Assembly (NCBI GenBank): GCA_002372275.1
Contig: DFFP01000003.1
Span: forward strand, 1 to 64,000
Origin: Alphaproteobacteria bacterium UBA3773
Lineage (GTDB): Bacteria > Pseudomonadota > Alphaproteobacteria > RF32 > CAG-239
Length of the DNA stretch: 64,000 bases
Reading direction: 5' to 3'
The translations under genes were made by a program, and so were the position numbers. Below are positions 52,753-62,418 of this stretch, piece by piece. Every line of letters begins with the position of its first letter. Position 1 is the stretch's first letter. The notes below the pieces were generated by a model, which did no database searches, was not told the DNA's origin, and saw nothing but the letters and a program-made list of their open reading frames with translations.

Positions 52753-54522
52753 ATGAATGAATATCGCACACATACTTGTGGAGAATTAAGAAAGGAAGAC
52801 GCTGGCAAAACCGTATTGCTTTCCGGCTGGCTTCATCGCAAACGCAATTTAGGAAATCTTTGTTTTGTTGACCTTCGAGATCATTACGGCATTACACAAT
52901 GCGTTTTTGATTCCTCTTCCGATTTATTTAATCAAATTCAAGATTTGCGCGTTGAAAGCGTTATCGGCGTTGAGGGGGAAGTTATCCTTCGCGAAAGCGT
53001 CAATAAAAATATGCCGACAGGCGATATTGAAATTAAAGTGCAAAAATTAAAGGTTTATTCCAAAGCCGACCAACTGCCCATTCAAGTTTCATTTGTCGAT
53101 GATTCGCCTGAAGATTTGCGCCTCAAATATCGTTTTTTGGATCTGCGAAGAGAAAAACTTCACCAAAACATGCTGCTTCGCTCCAAAGTGATTGCCTCCA
53201 TGCGAAAACTCATGACCGAACAGGGTTTTGTTGAATATCAAACCCCGATTTTAACGGCTTCTTCCCCTGAGGGTGCGCGTGACTTTTTGGTTCCGTCACG
53301 TATCAATCCCGGCAAATTTTATGCCCTGCCCCAAGCACCGCAACAGTTTAAACAACTTTTGATGGTCTCGGGCTTTGATAAATACTTCCAAATCGCACCG
53401 TGTTTTCGTGATGAAGACCCGCGTGCCGACCGCAGTCCGGGCGAATTTTATCAACTTGATGTTGAAATGTCTTTTGCAACCCAAGAAGATGTTTTTGCCG
53501 TTTTAGAAAAAACCTTAAGCGGTGTATTTGCCGAGTTTGCAAACGGCCGAAAAGTTGATATGCCCCCATATAGAAGAATTCCTTATTTAGAATCCATGCT
53601 CAAATACGGCTCAGATAAACCGGATCTTCGAAATCCGCTTGTAATCATGGATGCAACCGCCTTTTTCGGCCACTCCGGATTTGGTGTTTATGATGAAAAA
53701 GTTGCAAACGGCGATGAAGTTCGTGCGATTGTTTTGAAATCAACGGCCGACAAACCCCGCTCATTTTTTGACAAGCTTGATGCTTATGCCAAAGAAGAAG
53801 ACATGGGCGGCATGGCCTATATCGCACTTTCTTCAAGCGGTGCCAAAGGAATCGCCAAGGTTTTCAGCGAAGAAAAATTAAATGAAGCCAAAAAGTTTTT
53901 TGGGCTTTGTGACGGCGACGCTGTGTTGTTGATGGCAGGCAAAAAAGACAAACTCAACAAATTTGCGGGATTTGTCCGCACCAAGGTAGGTCAAGAGCTT
54001 AACCTCATCGAAAAAGATGCTTTCCGTTTTTGCTGGATTATTGATTTCCCGATGTATGAAAAGAATGAAGAAACAGGCGCTGTTGAATTTTCACACAACC
54101 CGTTTTCCATGCCTCAAGGCGGTATGGATGCTCTTTTAAATAAGAATCCGCTTGATATTTTAGCTTATCAATATGACATTGTCTGCAACGGAATCGAGCT
54201 TTCCTCCGGTGCTGTCCGAAATCACGAACCCGAAATTATGTACAAAGCCTTTGAAATTGCCGGATACGGACACGATGTCGTTGACAATAAATTCGGCGGT
54301 ATGATCAGCGCTTTCCACTATGGCGCCCCACCGCACGCCGGATGTGCCCCGGGGGTTGATCGTATCGTGATGTTACTTGCTGATGAACCAAACATCAGAG
54401 AAGTTATTTTGTTCCCCTTAAACGGTAAGGCGCAAGATTTACTCATGCAAGCGCCGAACACGGTTACCGAAGAACAACTCAAAGACCTTCATATTAAAAT
54501 TGATTTAAAAGACGAAAAATAA
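52753..54522 (+). CDS. aspS: Aspartyl-tRNA synthetase
   Basis: 589 residues, the bacterial length with the GAD insertion (about 280-420). OB-fold anticodon domain (about 15-105), class II motif 2 FRDEDPRADRSPGEFYQLDVE and motif 3 with GCAPGVDRIVMLLADEPNIREV. It charges tRNA-Asp (and in organisms with GatCAB also tRNA-Asn). Closed by a terminator of 11 perfect bp. Confidence 0.97.
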   Translation: MNEYRTHTCGELRKEDAGKTVLLSGWLHRKRNLGNLCFVDLRDHYGITQCVFDSSSDLFNQIQDLRVESVIGVEGEVILRESVNKNMPTGDIEIKVQKLKVYSKADQLPIQVSFVDDSPEDLRLKYRFLDLRREKLHQNMLLRSKVIASMRKLMTEQGFVEYQTPILTASSPEGARDFLVPSRINPGKFYALPQAPQQFKQLLMVSGFDKYFQIAPCFRDEDPRADRSPGEFYQLDVEMSFATQEDVFAVLEKTLSGVFAEFANGRKVDMPPYRRIPYLESMLKYGSDKPDLRNPLVIMDATAFFGHSGFGVYDEKVANGDEVRAIVLKSTADKPRSFFDKLDAYAKEEDMGGMAYIALSSSGAKGIAKVFSEEKLNEAKKFFGLCDGDAVLLMAGKKDKLNKFAGFVRTKVGQELNLIEKDAFRFCWIIDFPMYEKNEETGAVEFSHNPFSMPQGGMDALLNKNPLDILAYQYDIVCNGIELSSGAVRNHEPEIMYKAFEIAGYGHDVVDNKFGGMISAFHYGAPPHAGCAPGVDRIVMLLADEPNIREVILFPLNGKAQDLLMQAPNTVTEEQLKDLHIKIDLKDEK

Positions 54523-54540
54523 GAAGGTATATTTTTTAAC

Positions 54541-54577
54541 AGCACAAGGCATAATCATCAGTGCCTTGTGCTTTTTT
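54541..54577. terminator. Terminator after aspS
   Basis: AGCACAAGGCA pairs perfectly with TGCCTTGTGCT over a 10-nt loop, then T6. It ends at the stop of the convergent gene. Confidence 0.9.
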
Positions 54578-55487
54578 ATAAAAATACAGCGTTTTGAATT
54601 TGACGCGTTAAAATTTCATTCTTTTGATCAAACCTAAAAGACTTCCAATAATTTTCATATTGATCATGCATACGATGAATTTTCGGCTTATTTTCATAAA
54701 TACACCTGCCATCAAAATAAATTGTTTGTTTTTGATGATCAATTAAAATTCGTCCTTTTTCTGTTTCGATGACCGAAATTTTTTCAACGCCGCTTGTCAT
54801 CCAATCGACCAATAAATCAAGTTCAACCCCATCTTTATTTTCAAAAGTTTTATGTGCATATCGCACCAAGCCCGAGACCGGATCCGTATCTTGTATTTCT
54901 CGTGTTTTTTTCAAATTTTCGATGTCAACCAAAAGCGCCATATCCGAAAATAAATTTGATGCCACATCAACCCAGGCATCACCCAAACTTCTTTTTTCTT
55001 CTGCTACAATATGTTTTTCGCAATAAGCATATTGTTCATGTGCTGTAAAAGACCACCTTTTTATTTTTCCGAATTCCGATATATGGTCTTTCAAATACTT
55101 CATTTCATCGCCATACCTAAAATGATAAACAACATCAAAACGCACATGATTTTGACGCGCTGTCTGATAAAGAATTTCTGTTTGTTCAAGGCTGCAACAA
55201 AGCGGTTTTTCAATTAAAGCATTAAATCCTTGTTCCAAAACATCTTTTAAGATTTTAAAATGATTTTGAACTCCGACACAAATATGCACGACATCAGGCT
55301 TTTGCTCAAACAACATTTTTTTATAATCCGTGTAGAAAGGAAGATTCGGAAATACTTGCGTGTGTGCCACACAATTTTCATTCACATCAGCCAAAGCGAT
55401 TAAGCTGAGATTTTGAGAATTACATAATCCCGTTTTATAAAACTTTGTAATATACCCGCCGCCGATCAACACAATTTTTTGCATCAT
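54576..55487 (-). CDS. Gfo/Idh/MocA-family oxidoreductase
   Basis: 303 residues from the ATG at 55487 with GAAAGGAAACGT upstream. Rossmann GGGYITKFYK at the start, VVHICVGVQNHF and the EKP motif (ALIEKPLCCSLEQTE) identify the NAD(P)-dependent sugar or cyclitol dehydrogenase family. Substrate unknown; no sugar-pathway genes adjoin. Confidence 0.88.
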   Translation of the reverse strand: MMQKIVLIGGGYITKFYKTGLCNSQNLSLIALADVNENCVAHTQVFPNLPFYTDYKKMLFEQKPDVVHICVGVQNHFKILKDVLEQGFNALIEKPLCCSLEQTEILYQTARQNHVRFDVVYHFRYGDEMKYLKDHISEFGKIKRWSFTAHEQYAYCEKHIVAEEKRSLGDAWVDVASNLFSDMALLVDIENLKKTREIQDTDPVSGLVRYAHKTFENKDGVELDLLVDWMTSGVEKISVIETEKGRILIDHQKQTIYFDGRCIYENKPKIHRMHDQYENYWKSFRFDQKNEILTRQIQNAVFL

Positions 55488-55577
55488 ACGTTTCCTTTCA
55501 TAAATCATCTTTAAAAATATCCTTGAAAATTTTTAAAAAAATGATAAAATGTTTCTGTTTTTTTTAGGAGAATAAAT

Positions 55578-56213
55578 ATGACATCAAAATCAGCACATGA
55601 TGAAGCAAATATAATAAGAAGCGGCTTATATGAAAACCAGATTGAGCCGACAGACGCCTTAAGATTATCTGCTCGCATTGAAGGTGAAGAAACCGCCAAG
55701 CGTGATATTGTCTTTCATGCTTTGCAAAATAATTCTTCTCTTGAAATGCTTCACATGTCATTAGATATTGCCGCTACAATGAAATATCCGTCTCCTAAAT
55801 TTCAAGTTTTATCTGAAATTTTAAAAAAATGCCCGAATAATTTTGAGCAATCTGTGATTATTGATTACAAAGCCATAAAACAATCTGAGACCGTTGACGG
55901 GGCCTCTGCCGAAAAATCCGAAATCATTGAAACGATTTGCGGACGTGAAAATAGGATGCCCATGTCCTTGTTTAATGAGATGGTTCATCTGTCTTCCACG
56001 CTTTACGATTCGGATTGTGTCCCCAATGCTTTTGCCGCACTTTCAAAACGTCCGGAATGTCAAATGAGTCACATTCAACATTTCACAGACATCGTCAATG
56101 GTCATGTTACAGATGAAAACAGAAGATCAAATTTATTAAAACAAATCACAAGCGCACCGATCTGCGTTCAAGCCCGTCAAAAGCATTCTGTTAAACGTTC
56201 AAATACGCTTTAA
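55578..56213 (+). CDS. Helical protein of unknown function
   Basis: 211 residues, soluble, mostly alpha-helical, no signal peptide. Repeated helical pairs (ALRLSARIEGEETAKRDIVFHAL, MLHMSLDIAATMKYPSPKFQVL) suggest an alpha-solenoid; a resemblance to DUF2336 repeats is weak. Strong site TTTAGGAGAATAAAT before the ATG shows it is translated. Ends overlapping the SpoIIE-kinase gene by 4 nt on the opposite strand. Confidence 0.65.
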   Translation: MTSKSAHDEANIIRSGLYENQIEPTDALRLSARIEGEETAKRDIVFHALQNNSSLEMLHMSLDIAATMKYPSPKFQVLSEILKKCPNNFEQSVIIDYKAIKQSETVDGASAEKSEIIETICGRENRMPMSLFNEMVHLSSTLYDSDCVPNAFAALSKRPECQMSHIQHFTDIVNGHVTDENRRSNLLKQITSAPICVQARQKHSVKRSNTL

Positions 56214-58531
56214 TCCGGTGCATCAATTTTAAGGGTCAAAGTCAAAATATTTTTACCCTTTATATACCTGTAAGAAGCTTTATCAGACATTTGTTTAACC
56301 AAAAAGATGCCTAAGCCGCCTGTTGCTCTGTCTTCCAGCGGAGCCGAAATGTCCGGATCTTTTCTTAAGAGCGGATTAAACTTTAAGCCGCTGTCTGTCA
56401 GTTTTAAAACGATTAATCCGCCTTTTTTGCGCAAACTGACATCCACATATCCCGTACAACCGACATAAGCATAGCTGGCCACATTTGTAAATGACTCTTC
56501 TGCCACCAGATTAAGTCTCTGAATTGTTTTAAGCGGCAAAGAAAATGCCGTTGCTCCTTCATTTAACCACTTTGAAAAGAGACTATAATTTTCCGTGGTT
56601 GCCAAAAGCGTCACATGTCTTTCATCTGTTTTATTCTGCATTCCGTTATATTTAAATGCGAGCATTGTCAAATCATCACTTTGGGCCGTATTTTGCACAA
56701 AATCCTCCACATTTTTCTTCACATCTTCAAGCAAGCGCCTTGATCCGCTTAATTTCAAATTATTTAAGCAATCGAGCAATCTTTCCTCCCCATAAAATTC
56801 TCTTTTTTCATTTAAGGCCTCTGTCAAACCGTCGGTATATAAAAAGAGCGTATCTCCTTTATTGAGCAAAGTTTCCGTCACATGATATTCAAAATCGTCC
56901 AGTGCACCCAAAGGCATATTAGAATCTGTTTTGAGGTATTCAAACTTACCACCATTGCGACAAATAAGCGGCGGATTATGCCCGCAATTTATAAAAGCGA
57001 TTTTTCCGGTTTCCAAATCCACAATACCGATAAAAGCCGTCACAAAAAATCCGAATTGATTATTTTCCTGAATTTTATTATTGATTTTTGAAATCAAGCG
57101 ACCATGACCTTCTTTATCATTGAACATATTTTTAATTGTTGTTTTAACGGTCATCATAAACAAAGCGGCCGGCACACCTTTGCCCGAAACATCAGCTACC
57201 AAAAACACAAATTGTTTAAGCGAAATAAAGAAAAAGTCATAAAAATCGCCTCCGATTTCTCTGGCCGGGTTCATCAAAGCAAAGATATTAAATTCCTTCA
57301 CTTCCGGATAGAAAAATGACGGCAAATATGAGCTTTGAATTTTACTTGCCACATCAAGTTCCGTTGCGATACGTTCTTTTTCTTTTGTGAAAGTATTGAC
57401 GTGCTCAATATATTCTTTTAAGTTTTCACCCATCTGATTAAATGTTTTGGCAAGTTGTGCAAACTCTGCCGGTTTTTGCAAATGATTTTTAGCATCAATT
57501 TTTCCCTGTCCGAAGAGTTCTGCCGTTCGGGTCAATGACTTAATGGGTCTGTTCACATTTTTCTCCAAGATCAAATAAATTGCCAAAACCATCAAACAGA
57601 TAGCCGGAAACAAAAAGAGAAACATCCAGAGCCTTATTCTTTTAATGGGAGCAAATAATTCTTCTTCGGGAATATTCATCACAAAGATCATCCCGTTTCC
57701 AAGTTCTTTCACATTTGTTAAAAACTGCTTGCCATTGTGTTTTAAAAATGAAATACCTTTCAAATCATCACGATACCACGAAACTTCTTTAAGAGATTGA
57801 CCGAAAAGTTCATTTTGCTTCAAATTAGGATCCGTTGACCCGATCACAAAATCGTTATTTTTGTCTGCCACCAGCGAAAAACTGTGCGGTGTCGGTTTCA
57901 TACTCATGAGTGTTGCCACAATATCGCCGATTTTCCAGTCAATTGTTGAAAGCCCGACAAGTTTATCATTAAAGTATATACCGGCACCTACCGTTGTCAT
58001 CAATGTTTCGGATCCCTGATTTTCATAGTATGGCGACGACCATTCAACTTTAATATTTTTTTCAAGGGAAGGTATAATTTCACGATACCATTTTTGCGTT
58101 AAATAATCATATTCTTCGCTTGCAAATTGATCATCAAGCAAAACCTTTCCCTCATCATTGTGATAAGCATAATAGCATGTTCTTTTTTGATTATCATAGA
58201 CCGAGTATGCTTTAAACCACACACCGCCCCCCAAAAGCGCCGGAGATTTTTCAAAAAAATCTTGCACAACAGAGGCAATCATCGGTGCCGATCTGTCTGT
58301 TTTGTAGTGAAGTTCGCCGATCAGTGCCAAGTCGACAGCCTTATTTTCCATCACATTAATGTCTTTTTCGATTTTGCGTGCAAAGGTCGAAATTTCAAAA
58401 TCGCTTGCCGTAATTATTAATTTTTTCGCATTTTTATAATTAAGGTAACTGAAAAAAGAAACAATTCCGCATAAAAATATCAAAATAAAAACCAAGAGAA
58501 CAACAATTTTCGATTTAACGGTTTTAAGCAT
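56210..58531 (-). CDS. Membrane sensor: Cache-like, HAMP, SpoIIE phosphatase, HATPase domain
   Basis: 773 residues. TM1 (about 9-28), Cache-like sensor with MTTVGAGIYFNDKLVGLSTIDW, TM2 (about 300-325), HAMP (to about 385), SpoIIE phosphatase (about 405-625) with MNPAREIGGDFYDFF, VADVSGKGVPAALFM and LFLYTDGLTEA. The last 130 residues form a GHKL ATPase of the RsbW/anti-sigma type (NLVAEESFTNVASYAY N-box, LTDSGLKFNP, ATGGLGIFLVKQMSD). So opposing phosphatase and kinase activities are in one protein. A paralog without the ATPase is at 47215. Confidence 0.92.
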   Translation of the reverse strand: MLKTVKSKIVVLLVFILIFLCGIVSFFSYLNYKNAKKLIITASDFEISTFARKIEKDINVMENKAVDLALIGELHYKTDRSAPMIASVVQDFFEKSPALLGGGVWFKAYSVYDNQKRTCYYAYHNDEGKVLLDDQFASEEYDYLTQKWYREIIPSLEKNIKVEWSSPYYENQGSETLMTTVGAGIYFNDKLVGLSTIDWKIGDIVATLMSMKPTPHSFSLVADKNNDFVIGSTDPNLKQNELFGQSLKEVSWYRDDLKGISFLKHNGKQFLTNVKELGNGMIFVMNIPEEELFAPIKRIRLWMFLFLFPAICLMVLAIYLILEKNVNRPIKSLTRTAELFGQGKIDAKNHLQKPAEFAQLAKTFNQMGENLKEYIEHVNTFTKEKERIATELDVASKIQSSYLPSFFYPEVKEFNIFALMNPAREIGGDFYDFFFISLKQFVFLVADVSGKGVPAALFMMTVKTTIKNMFNDKEGHGRLISKINNKIQENNQFGFFVTAFIGIVDLETGKIAFINCGHNPPLICRNGGKFEYLKTDSNMPLGALDDFEYHVTETLLNKGDTLFLYTDGLTEALNEKREFYGEERLLDCLNNLKLSGSRRLLEDVKKNVEDFVQNTAQSDDLTMLAFKYNGMQNKTDERHVTLLATTENYSLFSKWLNEGATAFSLPLKTIQRLNLVAEESFTNVASYAYVGCTGYVDVSLRKKGGLIVLKLTDSGLKFNPLLRKDPDISAPLEDRATGGLGIFLVKQMSDKASYRYIKGKNILTLTLKIDAPD

Positions 58532-58633
58532 GAATAGTTACTTTCAAAACAACAAAATTTATCTTTTATGATAGAGATTTTCGAATAAAAAAACAATTAA
58601 AATATCACTTTATTGACATCCTTAAAGAACAAT

Positions 58634-58666
58634 AAAAAAAGAGATTGCTTAATGCAATCCCTTTTT
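58634..58666 (-). terminator. Terminator overlapping the 3' end of the coding sequence
   Basis: On the minus strand AAAAAGGGATTGC pairs with GCAATCTCTTTTT; the last codons and the stop (58651-58649) form the left arm and loop. Confidence 0.85.
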
Positions 58667-59182
58667 ACTTTTCACTGTGTACCAATCGCACAGCGGAATC
58701 ATTCTCACACCTTCCGGTCTGACCAAAAGGTACAAATTAAGATCGTCATCGAACTTGTTGGAATTCGCCTGTTCTTCGCACAAAGCTTCAACCAGAACAA
58801 CACCATAAGCCATTTCGCAGACAACCGTGTCATCAGATACGCGCCTGATCACATCTGCCCTTTGGCCTTTAGGGTCCAAAACGGCTCTGTTAAGCAGGAC
58901 ACAATTTGTCTCCGGATCATACGCATTGTCGGAATCGTCGCTTGAATCAGAAGTTAATGTCACCAATACTTGCGTATCCGGCTCAAGTACGGTCTTCAAG
59001 AAACATAATGATCCGTCATCCAATCGAATGAGCGAACCAAAATTCGTCTTTGCAACAACGCGGCCGTCCAATAAATCTTCAGAACTTCGTCTGCCGACCA
59101 AAAAATAAGGAACAAATGTCCCCGAAATAACGTAGATTGCCAATAAAATGGCAAAGAACACCACAATAGATACAATTAACAT
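58649..59182 (-). CDS. Membrane-anchored protein of unknown function
   Basis: 177 residues. One N-terminal transmembrane helix (LIVSIVVFFAILLAIYVISGTFV), then a soluble domain that looks beta-rich (NfeD-like or OB-like): DGRVVAKTNFGSLIRLDDGS. It uses TTG, CTG and AAG codons more than its neighbours and lacks a good ribosome-binding site. The promoter TTGACA at 59266 drives it alone. Its end is fused to its terminator. No family recognised. Confidence 0.65.
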   Translation of the reverse strand: MLIVSIVVFFAILLAIYVISGTFVPYFLVGRRSSEDLLDGRVVAKTNFGSLIRLDDGSLCFLKTVLEPDTQVLVTLTSDSSDDSDNAYDPETNCVLLNRAVLDPKGQRADVIRRVSDDTVVCEMAYGVVLVEALCEEQANSNKFDDDLNLYLLVRPEGVRMIPLCDWYTVKSKKGLH

Positions 59183-59237
59183 AACGTTGAATTTTTTAAG
59201 GGTTTATAAAAATTTCTAAATAACTGAAATCCCTTTC

Positions 59238-59266
59238 AGTTTGATACAAAAAATATATTTTGTCAA
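59238..59266 (-). promoter_or_regulatory. Candidate promoter with a start-proximal hairpin
   Basis: Minus strand TTGACA (59266-59261), 17 nt, CAAACT (59243-59238). The perfect hairpin CTGAAA/TTTCAG (59224-59239) lies at the transcription start. Confidence 0.5.
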
Positions 59267-59274
59267 CTATTTTT

Positions 59275-59303
59275 TTGATTGAAAAATAATTTACAATTAT
59301 CTA
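59275..59303 (+). promoter_or_regulatory. Candidate promoter of the HD gene
   Basis: TTGATT (59275-59280), 17 nt, TATCTA (59298-59303), 27 nt before the ATG at 59330. Confidence 0.5.
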
Positions 59304-59329
59304 AAATCAAAGAAAATCGGGAGAAGTAA

Positions 59330-60436
59330 ATGAACTTTATTCAAAAAATTTTTCAAACAATCCATCCTACCGTTCAAGTCTCACATTTTAAGAGCACGGA
59401 AGTGATTGAAAACAACAAAATTGAACACGATTTTTTGTGTTTTGAGGCTCAAAATGTAGAAATTTCATCAATCTCTTCTGCCAAATTTTTAGCCCGCCGT
59501 CTCGGCCAAAAAGTATTTCCGGTCTTAAAAAAATCCATGAAAAACGAAAAAGACCAACAAAGACTTCTGCAATATCAACAATCAATAGCATGGGTAAATA
59601 AAAAAGCTGTCTGGCATCCGGCGCTGGTTGAACATTGCACACATCAACTTCTTAAAAAAATGAATAAAGCTAAAAGATTCAAGAACAGCTTTCTGACTTA
59701 TAAAGAAATTTATAACGATGCGTCCATTATTGCCATTTTGCATGACATCGGCCGTCTTTCTGAAATAGATGTTGCCCAAGGCAGTGTCAAAATGAAGAGG
59801 AGCGGCTTAAATAAAAACCATGCCGCCATCAGTTTTGATATTTTGCAAAAAGCAAAAATCAAGCCCGAAATTTTGCTTGCCATTAAATATCACGAGTTTG
59901 CCGACATTGACGAAGCTTCATCTGATTCTCTTTTTATAAATTTAGAACCCGATCGCCAAGAAATTGCAAAACTATACATTCGTATTTTACAAGATATGGA
60001 TAAAACGGCAAACCTTGTCGAACGCTCCAAATTCGGCATCAAAAAGTGTGCTGAATTTTTCGATCCCAATTATATTCAAGATTACGACATCACCCCTTCT
60101 TATCTTGAAACGGCTTTAAGCGGAAAATACTTAAATAACAAAGGCGGACATCTTCTCGATGCCATGGTTCGGTTTGTCACATGGACATACAGCATACACT
60201 ATTGTGAAACAAAAGAAATTTTAAGAGACGTATTAACAAACTTTTTTTCACAAATGTATATTGAAGCCGAGCGTGAATATCAAAATTCTTCCGTTCAAAA
60301 TCAAAAAAAACTGGCCGATACTTTAGAAAAAATCACAAAATTGGAAGATTACGCCATTGCAGAAAAAATGAATCTGCCGATAAACAGCAAAATGCGCCAA
60401 AAAATAAATCAAAAAATAAGTCTTTTAAGACACTAA
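59330..60436 (+). CDS. HD-domain phosphohydrolase
   Basis: 368 residues. HD motifs: ILHDIGRLSE (about 142-151), NHAAISFDIL, IKYHEFADI and a later Asp in ILQDMDKTANLV, spaced as in metal-dependent phosphohydrolases. The C-terminal third is helical without known motif. Substrate unknown; a nucleotide or cyclic-nucleotide hydrolase is possible. GGGAGAAGT precedes the ATG. Confidence 0.82.
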   Translation: MNFIQKIFQTIHPTVQVSHFKSTEVIENNKIEHDFLCFEAQNVEISSISSAKFLARRLGQKVFPVLKKSMKNEKDQQRLLQYQQSIAWVNKKAVWHPALVEHCTHQLLKKMNKAKRFKNSFLTYKEIYNDASIIAILHDIGRLSEIDVAQGSVKMKRSGLNKNHAAISFDILQKAKIKPEILLAIKYHEFADIDEASSDSLFINLEPDRQEIAKLYIRILQDMDKTANLVERSKFGIKKCAEFFDPNYIQDYDITPSYLETALSGKYLNNKGGHLLDAMVRFVTWTYSIHYCETKEILRDVLTNFFSQMYIEAEREYQNSSVQNQKKLADTLEKITKLEDYAIAEKMNLPINSKMRQKINQKISLLRH

Positions 60437-60509
60437 AACTTTACTTGCTTTTTATCTTCAAAAATGCTACATCTCTTTCTCAAAGAAATTTTATAAAAGG
60501 ACAATACGC

Positions 60510-61730
60510 ATGCAAATTGATATTCAAGATACACTCAAAATTATGCTTAAAGGGGTTGTGGACCACACCGAGAAAGCTGAAATTATTCAAAAATTAGAGC
60601 AGGTCAAAAAAGAAAACAGACCCATGCGTATTAAACTCGGGCTTGATCCGTCGGCGCCGGATATTCACCTCGGTCACACCGTTGTTTTAAGAAAAATCAA
60701 ACAATTACAAGATCTGGGGCATCAGGCGGTTATCGTGATCGGCGATTTTACCGGCATGATCGGTGACCCGACCGGCAAAAGCAAAACCAGAAAACAACTC
60801 ACCAAAGAGCAAGTTGAAGAAAACGCCAAAACTTATCAGGAACAAATTTTTAAGGTCTTAAATCCAAAGCAAACCATCGTTCACTTTAACAGCGAATGGT
60901 TCAACAAAATGAACTTCAGAGATGTCATTGAACTTTCTTCAAAATCAACGGTCGCACGCATGCTCGAGCGTGATGATTTCCACAAGCGCTATACAAACCA
61001 GCAAGCTATTTCCGTGCATGAATTTTTATATCCTTTAATGCAAGCCTATGATTCTGTTGCTTTAAAGGCCGATATTGAACTTGGCGGTACCGACCAAACC
61101 TTTAACATTTTAATGGGGCGCAGCATTCAAAAAGATTACGGAATAGATCCTCAAATCACACTTTTCATGCCCCTTCTTGAAGGAATCGACGGGGTTGAAA
61201 AAATGAGTAAAAGCCTCGGAAATTATATCGGTATTTATGAACCTGCCAATACAATGTATGAAAAGGTCATGAAAATTCCGGATAACATGATTATCAAATA
61301 CTATGAACTTGTCACCGATGTTCATCCGGATGAAATTGAAAAAATCAAGGCGCGCCTCGATACAGGTGAAAATCCGCGCGATATCAAAATGGAACTTGCC
61401 AAAGAAATCACAAATCTTTATCACACGAAAGCCGAAGCCGACAATGCCGAAGATTATTTCAAAACGGTTTACCAAGAAAAACAGGTTCATAATGATGCCA
61501 TGGTTTTAACAATTTGCTCTGAAGGGGCGCAAGACAACGGCCAAATTTTCATCAATACTTTAATGGAAAGCGGCAAATATAAATCAAAATCCGAAGTTCG
61601 CCGCCTGCTGATGCAAGGTGCCGTTAAAATCGATGGAGAAAGAATAACCGACATCAATCAGGTGCCAACGCTCACCGATCAAACTGTTATTCAAGTCGGC
61701 AAAGGCACATTTTATAAATTAAAAAAATAA
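60510..61730 (+). CDS. tyrS: Tyrosyl-tRNA synthetase
   Basis: 406 residues. Class I motifs HLGH (in GLDPSAPDIHLGHTVVLRK) and KMSKS (VEKMSKSLGN), and a C-terminal S4 domain (SEVRRLLMQGAVKIDGERI). The first 35 residues and GDFTGMIGDPTGKSKTRKQLT point to the TyrZ-like subgroup common in Firmicutes and some gammaproteobacteria rather than the form usual in alphaproteobacteria. AAAGGA precedes the ATG. Confidence 0.95.
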   Translation: MQIDIQDTLKIMLKGVVDHTEKAEIIQKLEQVKKENRPMRIKLGLDPSAPDIHLGHTVVLRKIKQLQDLGHQAVIVIGDFTGMIGDPTGKSKTRKQLTKEQVEENAKTYQEQIFKVLNPKQTIVHFNSEWFNKMNFRDVIELSSKSTVARMLERDDFHKRYTNQQAISVHEFLYPLMQAYDSVALKADIELGGTDQTFNILMGRSIQKDYGIDPQITLFMPLLEGIDGVEKMSKSLGNYIGIYEPANTMYEKVMKIPDNMIIKYYELVTDVHPDEIEKIKARLDTGENPRDIKMELAKEITNLYHTKAEADNAEDYFKTVYQEKQVHNDAMVLTICSEGAQDNGQIFINTLMESGKYKSKSEVRRLLMQGAVKIDGERITDINQVPTLTDQTVIQVGKGTFYKLKK

Positions 61731-61747
61731 GTTATATACCCTTTTTT

Positions 61748-61780
61748 ATTAAAAGCGATCGATGACAGATCGCTTTTAAT
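61748..61780. terminator. Bidirectional terminator after tyrS
   Basis: ATTAAAAGCGATC pairs perfectly (13 bp) with GATCGCTTTTAAT around GATGACA. Confidence 0.9.
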
Positions 61781-61782
61781 AT

Positions 61783-62283
61783 TTACGGCAACAAACAAGA
61801 AATATGGTATCCGCTAATACCTTCTAATTCATCTTCTGCCCTGATGAGAATTTGGGCATTATCTTCAATAAAAATAATCGGCGTTTGATATTTTTCATGC
61901 ATTGTTTTTAAGACATCCAGTTTTTCGACAGAGCTTTTCACATGAATAACCTTGTCGGCGGGTATTTTAAAATTTTGAACCACAATATCCGTTTTAATTT
62001 TTTCCAAAGCCGATACCGTTTGGGTTAAAATCCAAATATTTTCATGCTCGATTTTTGAAAAAATATATTGCATCGTTTTTAAGAGATGCACATTTTCATA
62101 CATATTGTGTCCGGCAAGTGTATATACTTGAACATCTTTATCAAGACAAGGGAGCATTCGATCAAGCGTATATTGAAACTGCGAAAGCGTACCGTCAAAA
62201 TCAAAAACGGTTAATTTTCCTTTTGTCCGTTCAATAAATTTTTCCACATTTTGCCGATATTCATCAAATAAGTCTTCAAGCAT
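61783..62283 (-). CDS. HAD-superfamily hydrolase-like protein
   Basis: 166 residues from the ATG at 62283 with AAGGGA upstream; a TTG at 62343 gives a longer form. Motif I DFDGTLSQF (nucleophile Asp present) and a later FIEDNAQIL fit HAD phosphatases, with ILTQT at the motif II position. Substrate unknown. Convergent with tyrS, 2 nt after the terminator. Confidence 0.8.
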   Translation of the reverse strand: MLEDLFDEYRQNVEKFIERTKGKLTVFDFDGTLSQFQYTLDRMLPCLDKDVQVYTLAGHNMYENVHLLKTMQYIFSKIEHENIWILTQTVSALEKIKTDIVVQNFKIPADKVIHVKSSVEKLDVLKTMHEKYQTPIIFIEDNAQILIRAEDELEGISGYHISCLLP

Positions 62284-62418
62284 AACACGTCCCTTACTTT
62301 TTAATTTTTCGACAAGGGTATAAAACATCCTCTCATAAGTCAATGATTTTTTTATCTTGCAAAGCTGTCCAAATTGTCGTAATTTTTAAATAAATTTATG
62401 ATAGGGGAATATTTTATA

